Shown here: positions 26,311 to 34,920 of the stretch, piece by piece
Layout of the letters: every line of letters starts with the position of its first letter
Numbering within the stretch: the stretch's first letter is position 1
Source: an uncultured Clostridia bacterium
GTDB taxonomy: Bacteria > Bacillota > Clostridia > UBA1381
DNA length: 64,000 bases
NCBI GenBank assembly: GCA_947631235.1
Contig: CANRKO010000003.1
Span: 127,361-191,360, forward strand
Reading direction: 5' to 3'
Translations under genes and position numbers: made by a program
The notes under the pieces: generated by a model
What the model saw: the letters and a program-made list of their open reading frames with translations, nothing else
Databases searched by the model: none
What the model was told of the DNA's origin: nothing

Positions 26311-26530
26311 GGACGTAGGGGCGACCCTCGCGGTCGCCCGCAAGACCCCCTCTCCGAGGGGGTCAAAACTCACTTGTGAGTTTTGGGGGGTGTTATGCCG
26401 AAAACCACACCCCCGAAATCAAAGATTTCGACCCCCTCAGTCACACTACGTGTGACAGCTCCCCTAATAGGGGAGCCTTACCGTGAGCCTCCCCTACTAG
26501 GGGAGGTGGCGCCGAAGGCGTCGGAGGGGT
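26311..26530. repeat. Intergenic mosaic of short palindromes, copy 3
   Basis: The 276-base gap between uxaC and uxaB is almost wholly filled with palindromes: GGGCGACC/GGTCGCCC, GACCCCCTC/GAGGGGGTC, AAAACTCAC-TT-GTGAGTTTT, CGAAATC-AAA-GATTTCG, GTCACAC-TAC-GTGTGAC, GCTCCCCT/AGGGGAGC, CTCCCCT/AGGGGAG and CGCC/GGCG. Several match the 10.35 kb copy in reverse orientation and the 45.3 kb copy. No T run follows, so read-through to uxaB is possible, though the hairpins may lower or process the operon mRNA. Confidence 0.85.
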
Positions 26531-26582
26531 TTTAACTCTCAACCATAATTTACCTACCCCACCAAAAAGGAGAAAAATAACC

Positions 26583-27950
26583 ATGGAACTACTAAAACGC
26601 ACCCCATCCCTGCCGAAACACACGGAGCGTGTGCTGCAATTCGGCGAGGGCAACTTCCTGCGCGGCTTTGTCGATTGGATGATCGACCGTCTCAACAAGG
26701 AAAACGGCGGCGACTACGGCGTTGTCGTGGCGCAGCCGCTCCCGCAGGGACTAAGCGATACGATAAACGCGCAGGACGGACTGTACACGCTCTATCTGCG
26801 CGGACTGCTTGATGGCAAGGCGACGGAGGAAACGCGCGTCGTTGACTGCGTGACGCGCTGCATTAACCCATACGACCAAACAGACGAATTTTTCGCGTGC
26901 GCGTTAAATCCCGACCTCCGCTTTATCGTGTCGAACACCACCGAGGCGGGTATCGAGTACAGACAGGGCGACAGAGCGGACGATTTTAACGGCACAACGT
27001 TCCCCGGGCGGCTCGCGATGTTTATGAAAAAGCGGTTCGACGCGGGACTTAAAGGCTTTGTGCTGCTGCCGTGCGAGCTTATAGACAAAAACGGCGACAA
27101 CCTCAAGGAGTGCGTCCTAAAATACGCGTCCGACTGGGGCTACGGCGACGCGTTCATAAAGTGGGTAAACGAGGAAAACCACTTCACGAACACGCTCGTT
27201 GACAGAATTGTGACCGGCTATCCGCGCGACACGGCGGCGGAAATGGAAAACAGCTACGGCTACCGCGACAACGTGATTGACACCGCCGAAATATTCCACC
27301 TGTGGGTAATAGAGGGCGACAAAAAGTACGCGGAGGAAATTCCGTTTCATAATATCGGTCTCAACGTGCTGTGGACGGACGACGTTACGCCGTACAAAAA
27401 GCGCAAGGTTCGCATTTTAAACGGCGCGCACACCATGTCGGTACTCGCTGCTCGGCTCATGGGGCTTGAAACGGTCGGCGAGATGATGAACGACGCGGAC
27501 ACGTACAAATTCGTTCACGACGGCATATTCGAGGAAATTATACCGACGCTCGATCTCCCGAAAGAGGAACTTTGCGCGTTCGCAAACGACGTGATAGAAC
27601 GTTTCAAAAACCCGTTCATAAAGCATTATCTATTGAGTATTGCTTTAAATTCCGTGTCGAAATTCAAGGTGCGCGTGCTGCCGAGCATACAGGAGTACAT
27701 AAAGCGTTACGGCAAAGAGCCGAAACGGCTCGTGTTCGCGCTCGCCGCGCTCATAATTTTCTACCGTACCGACGAGGCGAACGACGACGCAGAAATCACG
27801 GCGTTTATGAAAACCGCATCGGCGGCTGAAATATTAAAGCGCGCCGATTACTGGGACGAGGACTTGACGTACCTTCTGCCGAGCGTGGAAAAATACGTCG
27901 CGGAAATGGAAACAAAGGGCGTGCGCGGGGCGTTAAAGGAAATATTGTAA
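26583..27950 (+). CDS. uxaB: Tagaturonate reductase (altronate oxidoreductase)
   Basis: A 455-residue mannitol-dehydrogenase-family enzyme that reduces D-tagaturonate to D-altronate with NADH. The N-terminal Rossmann part has VLQFGEGNFLRGFVDWM, and the C-terminal helical domain has VRILNGAHTMSVLAA, the family's catalytic Lys/Asn/His region (KKRKVRILNGAHT). AAGGAGA precedes the ATG. It overlaps uxaA by one base (TAATG), so the two are translationally coupled. Fructuronate reductase is the near relative; the tagaturonate call follows from length and from the neighbouring uxaA. Confidence 0.92.
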   Translation: MELLKRTPSLPKHTERVLQFGEGNFLRGFVDWMIDRLNKENGGDYGVVVAQPLPQGLSDTINAQDGLYTLYLRGLLDGKATEETRVVDCVTRCINPYDQTDEFFACALNPDLRFIVSNTTEAGIEYRQGDRADDFNGTTFPGRLAMFMKKRFDAGLKGFVLLPCELIDKNGDNLKECVLKYASDWGYGDAFIKWVNEENHFTNTLVDRIVTGYPRDTAAEMENSYGYRDNVIDTAEIFHLWVIEGDKKYAEEIPFHNIGLNVLWTDDVTPYKKRKVRILNGAHTMSVLAARLMGLETVGEMMNDADTYKFVHDGIFEEIIPTLDLPKEELCAFANDVIERFKNPFIKHYLLSIALNSVSKFKVRVLPSIQEYIKRYGKEPKRLVFALAALIIFYRTDEANDDAEITAFMKTASAAEILKRADYWDEDLTYLLPSVEKYVAEMETKGVRGALKEIL

Positions 27951-29362
27951 TGAGAACTATTAAAATAAACGAAAACGACAACGTAGCCGTAATGCTCGAC
28001 GGCGAACTGCGGGGACACAAAACCGCGCTTTGCGACATAAAAAAGGGCGGGGATATTATAAAGTACGGCTACAGTATAGGACGCGCCGCGTGCGATATAA
28101 AAAAGGGCGAACACGTCCACACTCACAACGTAAAAACCAATCTCGAGGGGACACTAAAATACACGTACACGCCGAAATTGGGGACACTAAAACATGGGGA
28201 CACTAAAACCTTCCTCGGCTACCGCAGAAAAAACGGCAGCGTCGGCATACGCAACGAGATATGGATTATAAACACCGTCGGCTGCGTGAACAAAACATCG
28301 GAAATACTTGCGCGTAAGGCGAACAAAAAATACGCGGGCGAGTGTGACGGCATATTTAATTTCGTTCACCCGTTCGGCTGCTCGCAGCTCGGCGACGACC
28401 AGAAAACTACGCAGGCTGTCCTAAAGGGTCTCGTGAACCATCCAAATGCCGCGGGCGTGCTTGTGCTGGGCTTGGGCTGCGAAAACAACAACATACCCGT
28501 ATTTCGAGAAGTTCTCGGCGAGACGGACGACGAGCGCGTGAAATTCATGTCTGCGCAGGATTACGACGACGAGATTGAAAAGGGTCTGGAACTTATCGGC
28601 GAACTTGTGGAGTATTCAAAAAAATTCAAGCGCGAAGAGTGCGGCGCGGACGAGCTTGTGATAGGCTTAAAATGCGGCGGCAGTGACGGGTTTTCGGGTC
28701 TTACCGCGAACCCGCTTATAGGACGCGCGTCCGACACACTTATCGCGATGGGCGCGAGCACGGTTCTGACGGAGGTGCCTGAGATGTTCGGCGCGGAAAC
28801 AATTCTTATGAACCGCTGCGTCAGCGAGGAGGTTTTCGATAAAACCGTCCGCCTCATAAACGACTTTAAGGACTACTTCACGCGTCACGGACAGGTCGTG
28901 TACGAGAACCCGTCGCCCGGCAACAAAAAGGGCGGCATAACGACGCTGGAGGATAAGTCGCTCGGCTGTGTGCAGAAGTCGGGCAGCGCGAACGTGGCTG
29001 ACGTTATAGGTATAGGCGAACACGTCAAAAACAAGGGACTTAACCTTCTGACGGGCCCCGGTAACGACATCGTAGCCGTCACGAACCTCACCGCGTCGGG
29101 CTGTCACATGATTTTGTTCTCGACCGGACGCGGCACACCTGTGGGCGCGCCAGTGCCGACCGTTAAGGTCGCGACGAACACTCCGCTTGCGGAGAAAAAG
29201 CCGCACTGGATAGATTTTAACGCCGGACCGATTATCGACGGCGCGGATCTCACGGAGGAATTTGTTGATTACATTCTCTCCGTTGCAAGCGGCGAAAAAA
29301 CAAACAACGAGAAAAACGGTTACCGCGAAATTTCAATTTTTAAGGACGGGGTAACCTTATAA
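27950..29362 (+). CDS. uxaA: Altronate dehydratase
   Basis: A 470-residue iron-dependent dehydratase making 2-keto-3-deoxygluconate from D-altronate. It has an N-terminal SAF domain (to about residue 65, CDIKKGEHVHTHNVKTNL), a linker, then the catalytic domain (VGIRNEIWIINTVGCVN, HPFGCSQLGDD, GLKCGGSDGFSG, LTASGCHMILFSTGRGTP). The linker (28147-28208) contains three copies of GGGGACACTAAAA, read in two frames as GTLK, GTLK and GDTK. The linker keeps about its normal length, so the enzyme should work. The kinase and aldolase for the next steps are not in the window. Confidence 0.95.
   Translation: MRTIKINENDNVAVMLDGELRGHKTALCDIKKGGDIIKYGYSIGRAACDIKKGEHVHTHNVKTNLEGTLKYTYTPKLGTLKHGDTKTFLGYRRKNGSVGIRNEIWIINTVGCVNKTSEILARKANKKYAGECDGIFNFVHPFGCSQLGDDQKTTQAVLKGLVNHPNAAGVLVLGLGCENNNIPVFREVLGETDDERVKFMSAQDYDDEIEKGLELIGELVEYSKKFKREECGADELVIGLKCGGSDGFSGLTANPLIGRASDTLIAMGASTVLTEVPEMFGAETILMNRCVSEEVFDKTVRLINDFKDYFTRHGQVVYENPSPGNKKGGITTLEDKSLGCVQKSGSANVADVIGIGEHVKNKGLNLLTGPGNDIVAVTNLTASGCHMILFSTGRGTPVGAPVPTVKVATNTPLAEKKPHWIDFNAGPIIDGADLTEEFVDYILSVASGEKTNNEKNGYREISIFKDGVTL
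28147..28208 (+). repeat. Three GGGGACACTAAAA repeats inside uxaA
   Basis: Exact 13-base copies at 28147-28159, 28180-28192 and 28196-28208, in the same orientation, coding for the SAF-to-catalytic-domain linker. Confidence 0.85.
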
Positions 29363-29398
29363 TAAAAAATGCTCCGAGAGGCGTCGAACCGTAACCGA

Positions 29399-29461
29399 GG
29401 GGACACTAAAATACGGGGACACTAAAGTTAGGAGACACTAAAACAAAGGGGGACACTAAAA
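29399..29461 (+). repeat. Four GGGGACACTAAAA-type repeats before the zinc-ribbon gene
   Basis: Copies at 29399-29411, 29415-29426 (last base changed), 29431-29443 (GGAGACACTAAAA) and 29449-29461. The last A of the fourth copy is the A of the next gene's ATG, and its GGGGG is placed as the ribosome site. Confidence 0.85.
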
Positions 29462-30270
29462 TGATATGCAAACATTGCGGAGCGCAGATACCGGATGACG
29501 CGGTGTTCTGTGTAAATTGCGGCAAAATGGTCGAAAATGAGGATACGCAAACCCGCGTACAGTCGGGCTACTGTCCGACTTGCGGTGCAGAGGTTTACGA
29601 AGGCGACACGGTATGCTCAAACTGCGGACAACCGCTGACCGCGGAGGATTACGGCGCACCTGCGAGCGTCTCGTATGATACGCCGCCAACCGAAACCTAC
29701 GGCACGACGCAGAAGAAAAGTTCAAATACGACGCTGCTGGTCGTGCTTGTTGTGCTTATTGTGGCGCTTATAGGAGGAATTGCGGCGTTCTTTATATTTA
29801 GGGATAACTTTATTCCCAAAAAGAACGACGAACCGAACTATATGCTCACCGAGAGTGGCAATAAGAAAGCAAAAGCGACCGAGGAGCCGAAAAAAACCGC
29901 GAAACCCGCACAGACGGTAAAGCCCGCGGCAACGGCAAATCCTACCTCTCAGCCGGTGGCGCCCGTGCAGAGTGGAATAAATAAAAACCCGGGCATTACG
30001 GAATATATGTTTGCAAGCGACACGAAACTCGTGACACAGAGCGACCTTTCAAGTCTCACGCAGGCGGAGACGCGGCTGCTTTTAAACGAGCTTTACGCAC
30101 GTCACGGCTACATATTCACAACGCAGGAGTACAGGGATTACTTCTCGGAGAAAACGTGGTACGTGCCGACATTTACATCGCAAAGCGACGCCGAGGCGCA
30201 GTTTAACGACACCGAGCGTCAGAACAAGAACATAATATCGGAATACGAAAAGTCAAAAGGCTGGAGATAA
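29461..30270 (+). CDS. Membrane protein with double zinc ribbon and YARHG domain
   Basis: A 269-residue protein. Two N-terminal zinc ribbons (CKHCGAQIPDDAVFCVNCG and CPTCGAEVYEGDTVCSNCG) face the cytosol. One membrane helix follows (TLLVVLVVLIVALIGGIAAF, about residues 91-112), then a Lys/Pro/Thr-rich linker and a C-terminal extracellular YARHG domain (RLLLNELYARHGYIFTTQEY). Function of this common Clostridial layout is unknown; a surface or envelope-sensing role is plausible. There is no separate ribosome site: the GGGGGACACTAAA repeat abutting the ATG must serve. A strong terminator follows. Confidence 0.87.
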   Translation: MICKHCGAQIPDDAVFCVNCGKMVENEDTQTRVQSGYCPTCGAEVYEGDTVCSNCGQPLTAEDYGAPASVSYDTPPTETYGTTQKKSSNTTLLVVLVVLIVALIGGIAAFFIFRDNFIPKKNDEPNYMLTESGNKKAKATEEPKKTAKPAQTVKPAATANPTSQPVAPVQSGINKNPGITEYMFASDTKLVTQSDLSSLTQAETRLLLNELYARHGYIFTTQEYRDYFSEKTWYVPTFTSQSDAEAQFNDTERQNKNIISEYEKSKGWR

Positions 30271-30272
30271 AA

Positions 30273-30306
30273 AATACCGTCCGTTACGCGGACGGTATTC
30301 TTTTTA
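30273..30306. terminator. Bidirectional terminator containing the flippase stop codon
   Basis: AATACCGTCC (30273-30282) pairs with GGACGGTATT (30290-30299), followed by TCTTTTTA. An A run before it serves the opposite strand. The last codons and TAA of the convergent flippase gene (30284-30286) lie inside the hairpin. Confidence 0.9.
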
Positions 30307-31768
30307 TGTCTTTTCTGACTCCCAAGAACCACACCGACGGAGCGTAAACCGCAGTAAGAATAAGCGCGGACGCGGCGATGTTCCAAATTCCCGCGCCGGT
30401 GAACGAGTGCAGAAACGCCGCGCACACGGCGGGAAGAACGAACGCCGGAACGAGTTTTAAAAGCTCCGTCCAAAACCGTTTCATATTAAGCCCGACGCGT
30501 GTGTGGTTATATATGTTCATTATCACGATATTTCCCGCAACAAGACACACGCACGTTCCGACGGCGCAGCCGACCGCGCCGAACCGCAGCGACAGCGGAA
30601 TACTTATCGCGATATTGACGGCTGCTATAAGTATGTACAGAACGCTCCTGAAACGGTGCATATCCTTCGCCCTTTGAATTTCAATCGCGATAGACTGCGT
30701 TGACGTTATGAGGATCGGCGCGATGAGTACCATCGCGGTGTAGTAGGGAACATCGCTGTCAAGACCCGACCACATACGCATGAACGGCTTGCCGACCGCA
30801 ACGAGCATGAGAAAAATATATCCCATAACGGCAAGCTGCAGCCTTCCGAATCTCGCGAACAGCTTATCCAACAGCGGCGCGGCGCGTTTGTTCACGGCTA
30901 TCCTGTACGCCTTCGGCGCGAACAGCGACGACAGCGCGTAAGAAAACGTCAGAAAATACGTGTTGAACTGCATACCGAGCGAGTAGAGCGTCACTTCATC
31001 CGAGCCGCTCACTATGCCGAGGATAGTGTTGCCCGCGTTCCAGTTTACCTGGTCGGAGACGATATTCAAAAATACAAAAAACGAAAAGCCGCACAGCCTT
31101 TTAAAAAGCGCGGCGTCAAAGTTAAACGCAAACTTCATGCGCAGCCTTTTTATGCAGTAAAAGCCGCTTACCGTAAGCTTTATAAATGTGATAAGCGTCA
31201 TGCACACGGCGACCGCCGCACTGCCCTTACCGATAAGGAGCAGCGGGAATGTGAGCATCGGGTTTAAAAACGCCGATACTATAACGAGAATTTTCTGAAA
31301 TACGAATTGCTCATGCGCCGTAATGTACGCGTCAAACACGCCGCACGGGAACGAGAGCGCGAGATTTACCGTCATAATCCCGAGCAGCAGCCTTAAACGC
31401 TCCGTCTCGGCGGTGCTCATCGACGCGGAAAATATCATGTCGGTGCATGATGTAACGGCAAAGCCCGCCAAAAGCGCGACAAGCGACACGGCGGTAAATA
31501 TCGCCGCGTACATACCGTTTAGCGACGCAATCGCCTTTTTGTCGCCGCTTGTGCGGTAAGACGAGTAAAATCTTAAATATGAGCCGGAAAAGCCGAAACT
31601 CAAAATGCCCAGATGCGCTATCGCGCTCATTGCAATCTGCAAAAGCCCGTAATCGCTCTGACCGAGAAACCGCAGCATTACGGGCGTGTAAACGATGCTT
31701 ATAACGCTTTGCACGCCTATTGACACATATGAAAGAACAAAGCCGGATTTAACGTGGGAATTTTTCAT
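30284..31768 (-). CDS. Polysaccharide flippase (Wzx/MATE-like)
   Basis: A 494-residue membrane protein with about 12-14 hydrophobic segments, of the polysaccharide biosynthesis/oligosaccharide flippase family. The N-terminus FVLSYVSIGVQSVISIVYTP and the following RFLGQSDYGLLQIAMS are typical. It should move lipid-linked glycan units across the membrane. The ATG at 31766-31768 overlaps the stop of the upstream glycosyltransferase as ATGA and has GGAGG 6 bases before it; a GTG at 31783 would contain that ribosome site. Confidence 0.92.
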   Translation of the reverse strand: MKNSHVKSGFVLSYVSIGVQSVISIVYTPVMLRFLGQSDYGLLQIAMSAIAHLGILSFGFSGSYLRFYSSYRTSGDKKAIASLNGMYAAIFTAVSLVALLAGFAVTSCTDMIFSASMSTAETERLRLLLGIMTVNLALSFPCGVFDAYITAHEQFVFQKILVIVSAFLNPMLTFPLLLIGKGSAAVAVCMTLITFIKLTVSGFYCIKRLRMKFAFNFDAALFKRLCGFSFFVFLNIVSDQVNWNAGNTILGIVSGSDEVTLYSLGMQFNTYFLTFSYALSSLFAPKAYRIAVNKRAAPLLDKLFARFGRLQLAVMGYIFLMLVAVGKPFMRMWSGLDSDVPYYTAMVLIAPILITSTQSIAIEIQRAKDMHRFRSVLYILIAAVNIAISIPLSLRFGAVGCAVGTCVCLVAGNIVIMNIYNHTRVGLNMKRFWTELLKLVPAFVLPAVCAAFLHSFTGAGIWNIAASALILTAVYAPSVWFLGVRKDIKRIPSA

Positions 31769-32811
31769 TTTCTCCTCCCGCACAGTCTTTGCACAAACTT
31801 TGTTATATATATACAGATAACGAGCAACAGCGGCTTTGAACGTTTCAAAAGGTTAAAGTACAGTCTGTGGTGGAACTCGGAAATATCGAGATCGTCCGCA
31901 AAACCCTCGCGCCGCATAAAGCCGCATATTTCGCGTATGTTGCCGAGTTTTTCGCGGAACGTAAGCGAACTGTTCGGTTTAAGGGTATTGCTTACGCTCG
32001 TTTTTACGAGGTATGAATAATAGTAGTCAAGCTGTTTCGCGTAAGGCGACGATGCAATATCCGACCTTGAAAAGAAATTGTAGAGGGCTTTAAATCGCTC
32101 AAAATACGCGCTGTCGTAAGCCGACGTCATGGAATTTTCCGAACGGCGGTAATGGTAAAGAGACATATCCTTTATAAAGTAAAAGCTTTTGCAGTCGAAC
32201 AGATACGGGTAAACGCACGCCGCGTCCTCGCCGGTTTTGATCCGAACGTCCACAGCCGACTGATGCTTTATAAGCTTTTCCCGCTTATAGAGTTTGTTCC
32301 ATATAACGGGGTAAACGCCGAACTCGTAAAACTGTCCCGCGTAAATCATATTCGGAAAAATCTTCTCTTTAAGCTTTTCGTAATCGTAAAACCCGCCGTC
32401 AAGGTCGGTGCGCGTGCCGCCTGACGAAAGCGGCAGAGCCTTGCTTTCATGCACAATATCGCACATTACGAGGTCGCAGTCGTACTCCCTCATGTAATGC
32501 ACCATTTTTTCGTACATATCCTGTTCTATCCAGTCGTCGCCGTCAACGTAACCGACGTACAATCCCTTGGCAGCCGCGACGCCCGCCTTGCGCGCGCTCA
32601 CGACGCCGCCGTTTTCCTTTTGTATGACCCTTATGCGGCTGTCACGCTTTACGTATTCGTCGCAGATTTTACCGCTGCCGTCGGTCGAGCCGTCGTCGAC
32701 GAGAATAAGCTCAAAATCGGTAAAGGACTGCGCGAGAATGCTGTCAATGCAGTCTTTGAGATAGTCGCATACGTTGTATACGGGCACGATGATGCTGAGC
32801 GTGACTTCCAT
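31765..32811 (-). CDS. Family 2 glycosyltransferase
   Basis: A 348-residue GT-A enzyme. The N-terminal 200 residues carry the sugar-nucleotide fold: LSIIVPVYNVCDYLKDCIDS, ELILVDDGSTDGSGKICDEY, and the metal-binding GYVDGDDWIE. The C-terminal part is helical without a membrane anchor. The ATG at 32809-32811 follows AAAGGAGG. It is the first gene of a two-gene operon with the flippase and likely adds a sugar to the same surface glycan. Confidence 0.92.
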   Translation of the reverse strand: MEVTLSIIVPVYNVCDYLKDCIDSILAQSFTDFELILVDDGSTDGSGKICDEYVKRDSRIRVIQKENGGVVSARKAGVAAAKGLYVGYVDGDDWIEQDMYEKMVHYMREYDCDLVMCDIVHESKALPLSSGGTRTDLDGGFYDYEKLKEKIFPNMIYAGQFYEFGVYPVIWNKLYKREKLIKHQSAVDVRIKTGEDAACVYPYLFDCKSFYFIKDMSLYHYRRSENSMTSAYDSAYFERFKALYNFFSRSDIASSPYAKQLDYYYSYLVKTSVSNTLKPNSSLTFREKLGNIREICGFMRREGFADDLDISEFHHRLYFNLLKRSKPLLLVICIYITKFVQRLCGRRK

Positions 32812-32847
32812 TTGCGCGTCCTCCTTTAACATAATTATCCACAATAA

Positions 32848-32876
32848 AGTATATCATAAAGTTTAATGGCAGTCAA
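32848..32876 (-). promoter_or_regulatory. Extended -10 promoter of the GT2-flippase operon
   Basis: On the minus strand TTGACT (32876-32871), 17 bases ending in TGA, TATACT (32853-32848). Confidence 0.75.
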
Positions 32877-32905
32877 TAAGACCGCTAATTTTTCGCTACT
32901 GCGTA

Positions 32906-32934
32906 TTGAATTTCACGCCGCGAAATGGTAAAAT
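32906..32934 (+). promoter_or_regulatory. Extended -10 promoter of the GT2-pyruvyltransferase operon
   Basis: TTGAAT (32906-32911), 17 bases ending in TGG, TAAAAT (32929-32934). Divergent to the promoter at 32848-32876. Confidence 0.7.
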
Positions 32935-32965
32935 AAAACGAGATGATGTAAAGGAGGCGGAATAT

Positions 32966-33916
32966 ATGGCAAAGGTGAGCGTTATAATACCCGTGTACAA
33001 CGGCGAAAAAACGATAAAACGCTGCCTTGACAGCGTGACGGCGCAGACGCTCGCGGACATTGAGATAATCGTCGTAGACGACGGCTCGACCGACGGTACG
33101 GCGGATATTGTGTCGGCGCTTTGTGACAGCCGTATCCGCCTGTTTACCGTGCCTAACGGCGGTCAGGGTTACGCCCGAAATACGGGTATGGACGCGTCGT
33201 CGGGGGAGTATTACGCGTTCGTGGACGCGGACGACGAGATTGAAAAGGATATGCTCGAAAAAATGTACGCGGCGGCAAAGCGTAACGACGCGGACGTTGT
33301 GCAGTGCAACATATTCGACATTTATCCCAACGGCGGCTGCAGGGTGCAGCTGCCGCTGCTTGACGAAACGGTTGAGATAACCGACCGTGGCGCGTACACC
33401 GATAAATATTTCGCGACGTGCCGCCACAGCTACGAGGTGTGCAACAAGCTGATAAAAAGGGAAACGGTCGGTACGCTGCGTTTCGGGGACACAAAAAAAT
33501 ATTTTTCCGAGGATTTGCTGTTTAATTTGGAACTTATAAACCGCGTAAAGCAAGTGACGTTTATCGCCGACCCGCTTTACCTCTATTACCAAAGCGAGAC
33601 GAGTCACCTTCACAAAAACGCGGACGAACGTCTCGCCGGACTTCGTTTGCTGTTCCGTGACTACATAGTGTCCGCACCGTACGATATGAAAGGCGCGGCT
33701 GCGTATACGGCGGCTATGGTGCTTTCGTACAGCGCGGCTGACTGCGCGGCGGCAAGAGATATGCTTGCGAGTGACGAGTTTAAGGGATATTTAAAGACGG
33801 CGTTAAAGCGCGGGTGCAGCGTAAAGCGCAGACTGTTTCTTGCCGCGCTGCTTTATGCGCCGCTTGGCGTGAAGGTGAAATTGGCTAAATGGTACGGCGG
33901 GAGGGGACAAAAATGA
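32966..33916 (+). CDS. Family 2 glycosyltransferase
   Basis: A 316-residue GT-A glycosyltransferase with VSVIIPVYNGEKTIKRCLDS, IIVVDDGSTDGTADIV and AFVDADDEIEKDM, the latter holding the DxD metal site. The ATG at 32966 follows AAAGGAGG by 8 bases. It overlaps the pyruvyl transferase gene by 4 bases (ATGA), so the pair is coupled. With the divergent GT2-flippase operon it forms a small surface-glycan cluster. Confidence 0.92.
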   Translation: MAKVSVIIPVYNGEKTIKRCLDSVTAQTLADIEIIVVDDGSTDGTADIVSALCDSRIRLFTVPNGGQGYARNTGMDASSGEYYAFVDADDEIEKDMLEKMYAAAKRNDADVVQCNIFDIYPNGGCRVQLPLLDETVEITDRGAYTDKYFATCRHSYEVCNKLIKRETVGTLRFGDTKKYFSEDLLFNLELINRVKQVTFIADPLYLYYQSETSHLHKNADERLAGLRLLFRDYIVSAPYDMKGAAAYTAAMVLSYSAADCAAARDMLASDEFKGYLKTALKRGCSVKRRLFLAALLYAPLGVKVKLAKWYGGRGQK

Positions 33917-34908
33917 AAATACTTCTCGACGGCTACTTTGACCGTAATTTCGGAGACGACTTAATGCTCACGCTTGCCGCACGCGGACTAAAGGAGCATG
34001 AGCTTTACGTTCCGTCGCGTGAGATAGATATTGAAAATGTACGGTACACCCGGGCGAAAAGCGGTTTTGACGTGTATTTGAAGGTTACCGGTTCGGGATT
34101 TGTGATATATAACACATTGGGCGCGGCGTACCGTCTGCGCGACGCGCGGCGCGAGGTAAAATATGCGCCGAGACGCGCCGTGATAAGCTGCAACATAGGG
34201 CCGTTCGCAAACGCAATAGGGGAGACGGCTGTGAAAAAGCACCTGTCGCGGTTTGATTTTGTGACGGTGCGCGATGCGCGGTCGCTCGAATACATGAACC
34301 GTCATTTTCCCGAAAAGAATGCGGTATGCCGCCCCGACATTGTGTTTTCGCTGCCTGACGGTATGATACCCGACGTAAAGAGCGAAAATCTGCTCGGAAT
34401 AGCGGTGCGCGGTACGGCTGACTGTGACGCGCTTGCGAAAATCGCCGACCGTTATATCGCGGCAACGGGCGGTAAAACGCTGCTTTTGTGCTTTGACGGC
34501 GGAGAGGAAAACGACCTTCCCGCCGCGAAACGCGTAAAGGAAACAATGCGCGCCTGTGACAAAGCCGAAATTATAAAATATGAAACGATAAGCGGTATGC
34601 TTCACGCGATGAAACGTTGCGCCGCGATACTCGGCGTGCGGCTGCACGCGTCGGTACTCGCCGCACGTATGGGCGTACCGTTTACAGCCGTATCGTATTC
34701 ACAAAAAACGGAGGACGCGCTGCGCGAGGCGGGTGTGACGGGTAAAATATATAAATCGGGCAGTCTGCCTGTGCAAGAGGTAACGGACGCGCTGCTCAAC
34801 CCGACGGATTTTAAAGTGGGCGACGATGTGGTAAAAGCCGCGTCGGAGCATATCGGTAAATTTAAGGAATATCTTGAAGAAAATATTGACAAAACAACAG
34901 GAATGTGA
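33913..34908 (+). CDS. Polysaccharide pyruvyl transferase family protein
   Basis: A 331-residue cytosolic enzyme of the CsaB/WcaK type that puts ketal-linked pyruvate on glycan sugars. Visible signatures are the N-terminal YFDRNFGDDLML, SCNIGPFANAIGE, VTVRDARSLEYM and the late LGVRLHASVLAARMGVP. It overlaps the GT2 gene by ATGA. The end of this gene carries, inside its last codons, the -35 and spacer of a promoter for a downstream antisense RNA (34886-34914). Confidence 0.88.
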   Translation: MKILLDGYFDRNFGDDLMLTLAARGLKEHELYVPSREIDIENVRYTRAKSGFDVYLKVTGSGFVIYNTLGAAYRLRDARREVKYAPRRAVISCNIGPFANAIGETAVKKHLSRFDFVTVRDARSLEYMNRHFPEKNAVCRPDIVFSLPDGMIPDVKSENLLGIAVRGTADCDALAKIADRYIAATGGKTLLLCFDGGEENDLPAAKRVKETMRACDKAEIIKYETISGMLHAMKRCAAILGVRLHASVLAARMGVPFTAVSYSQKTEDALREAGVTGKIYKSGSLPVQEVTDALLNPTDFKVGDDVVKAASEHIGKFKEYLEENIDKTTGM

Positions 34909-34914
34909 TATATT
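34886..34914 (+). promoter_or_regulatory. Promoter of the putative antisense (antitoxin) RNA
   Basis: Perfect TTGACA (34886-34891), 17 bases ending in TGA, TATATT (34909-34914). It overlaps the 3' end of the pyruvyl transferase gene and points at the tiny peptide gene on the other strand. Confidence 0.75.
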
Positions 34915-34920
34915 AAAGAT

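Noticed and set aside
33485..33500. GGGGACACAAAAAAAT in the GT2 gene as a further copy of the 13-base repeat
   Set aside because: It departs from the unit after GGGGACAC and fits the local coding; treated as chance.
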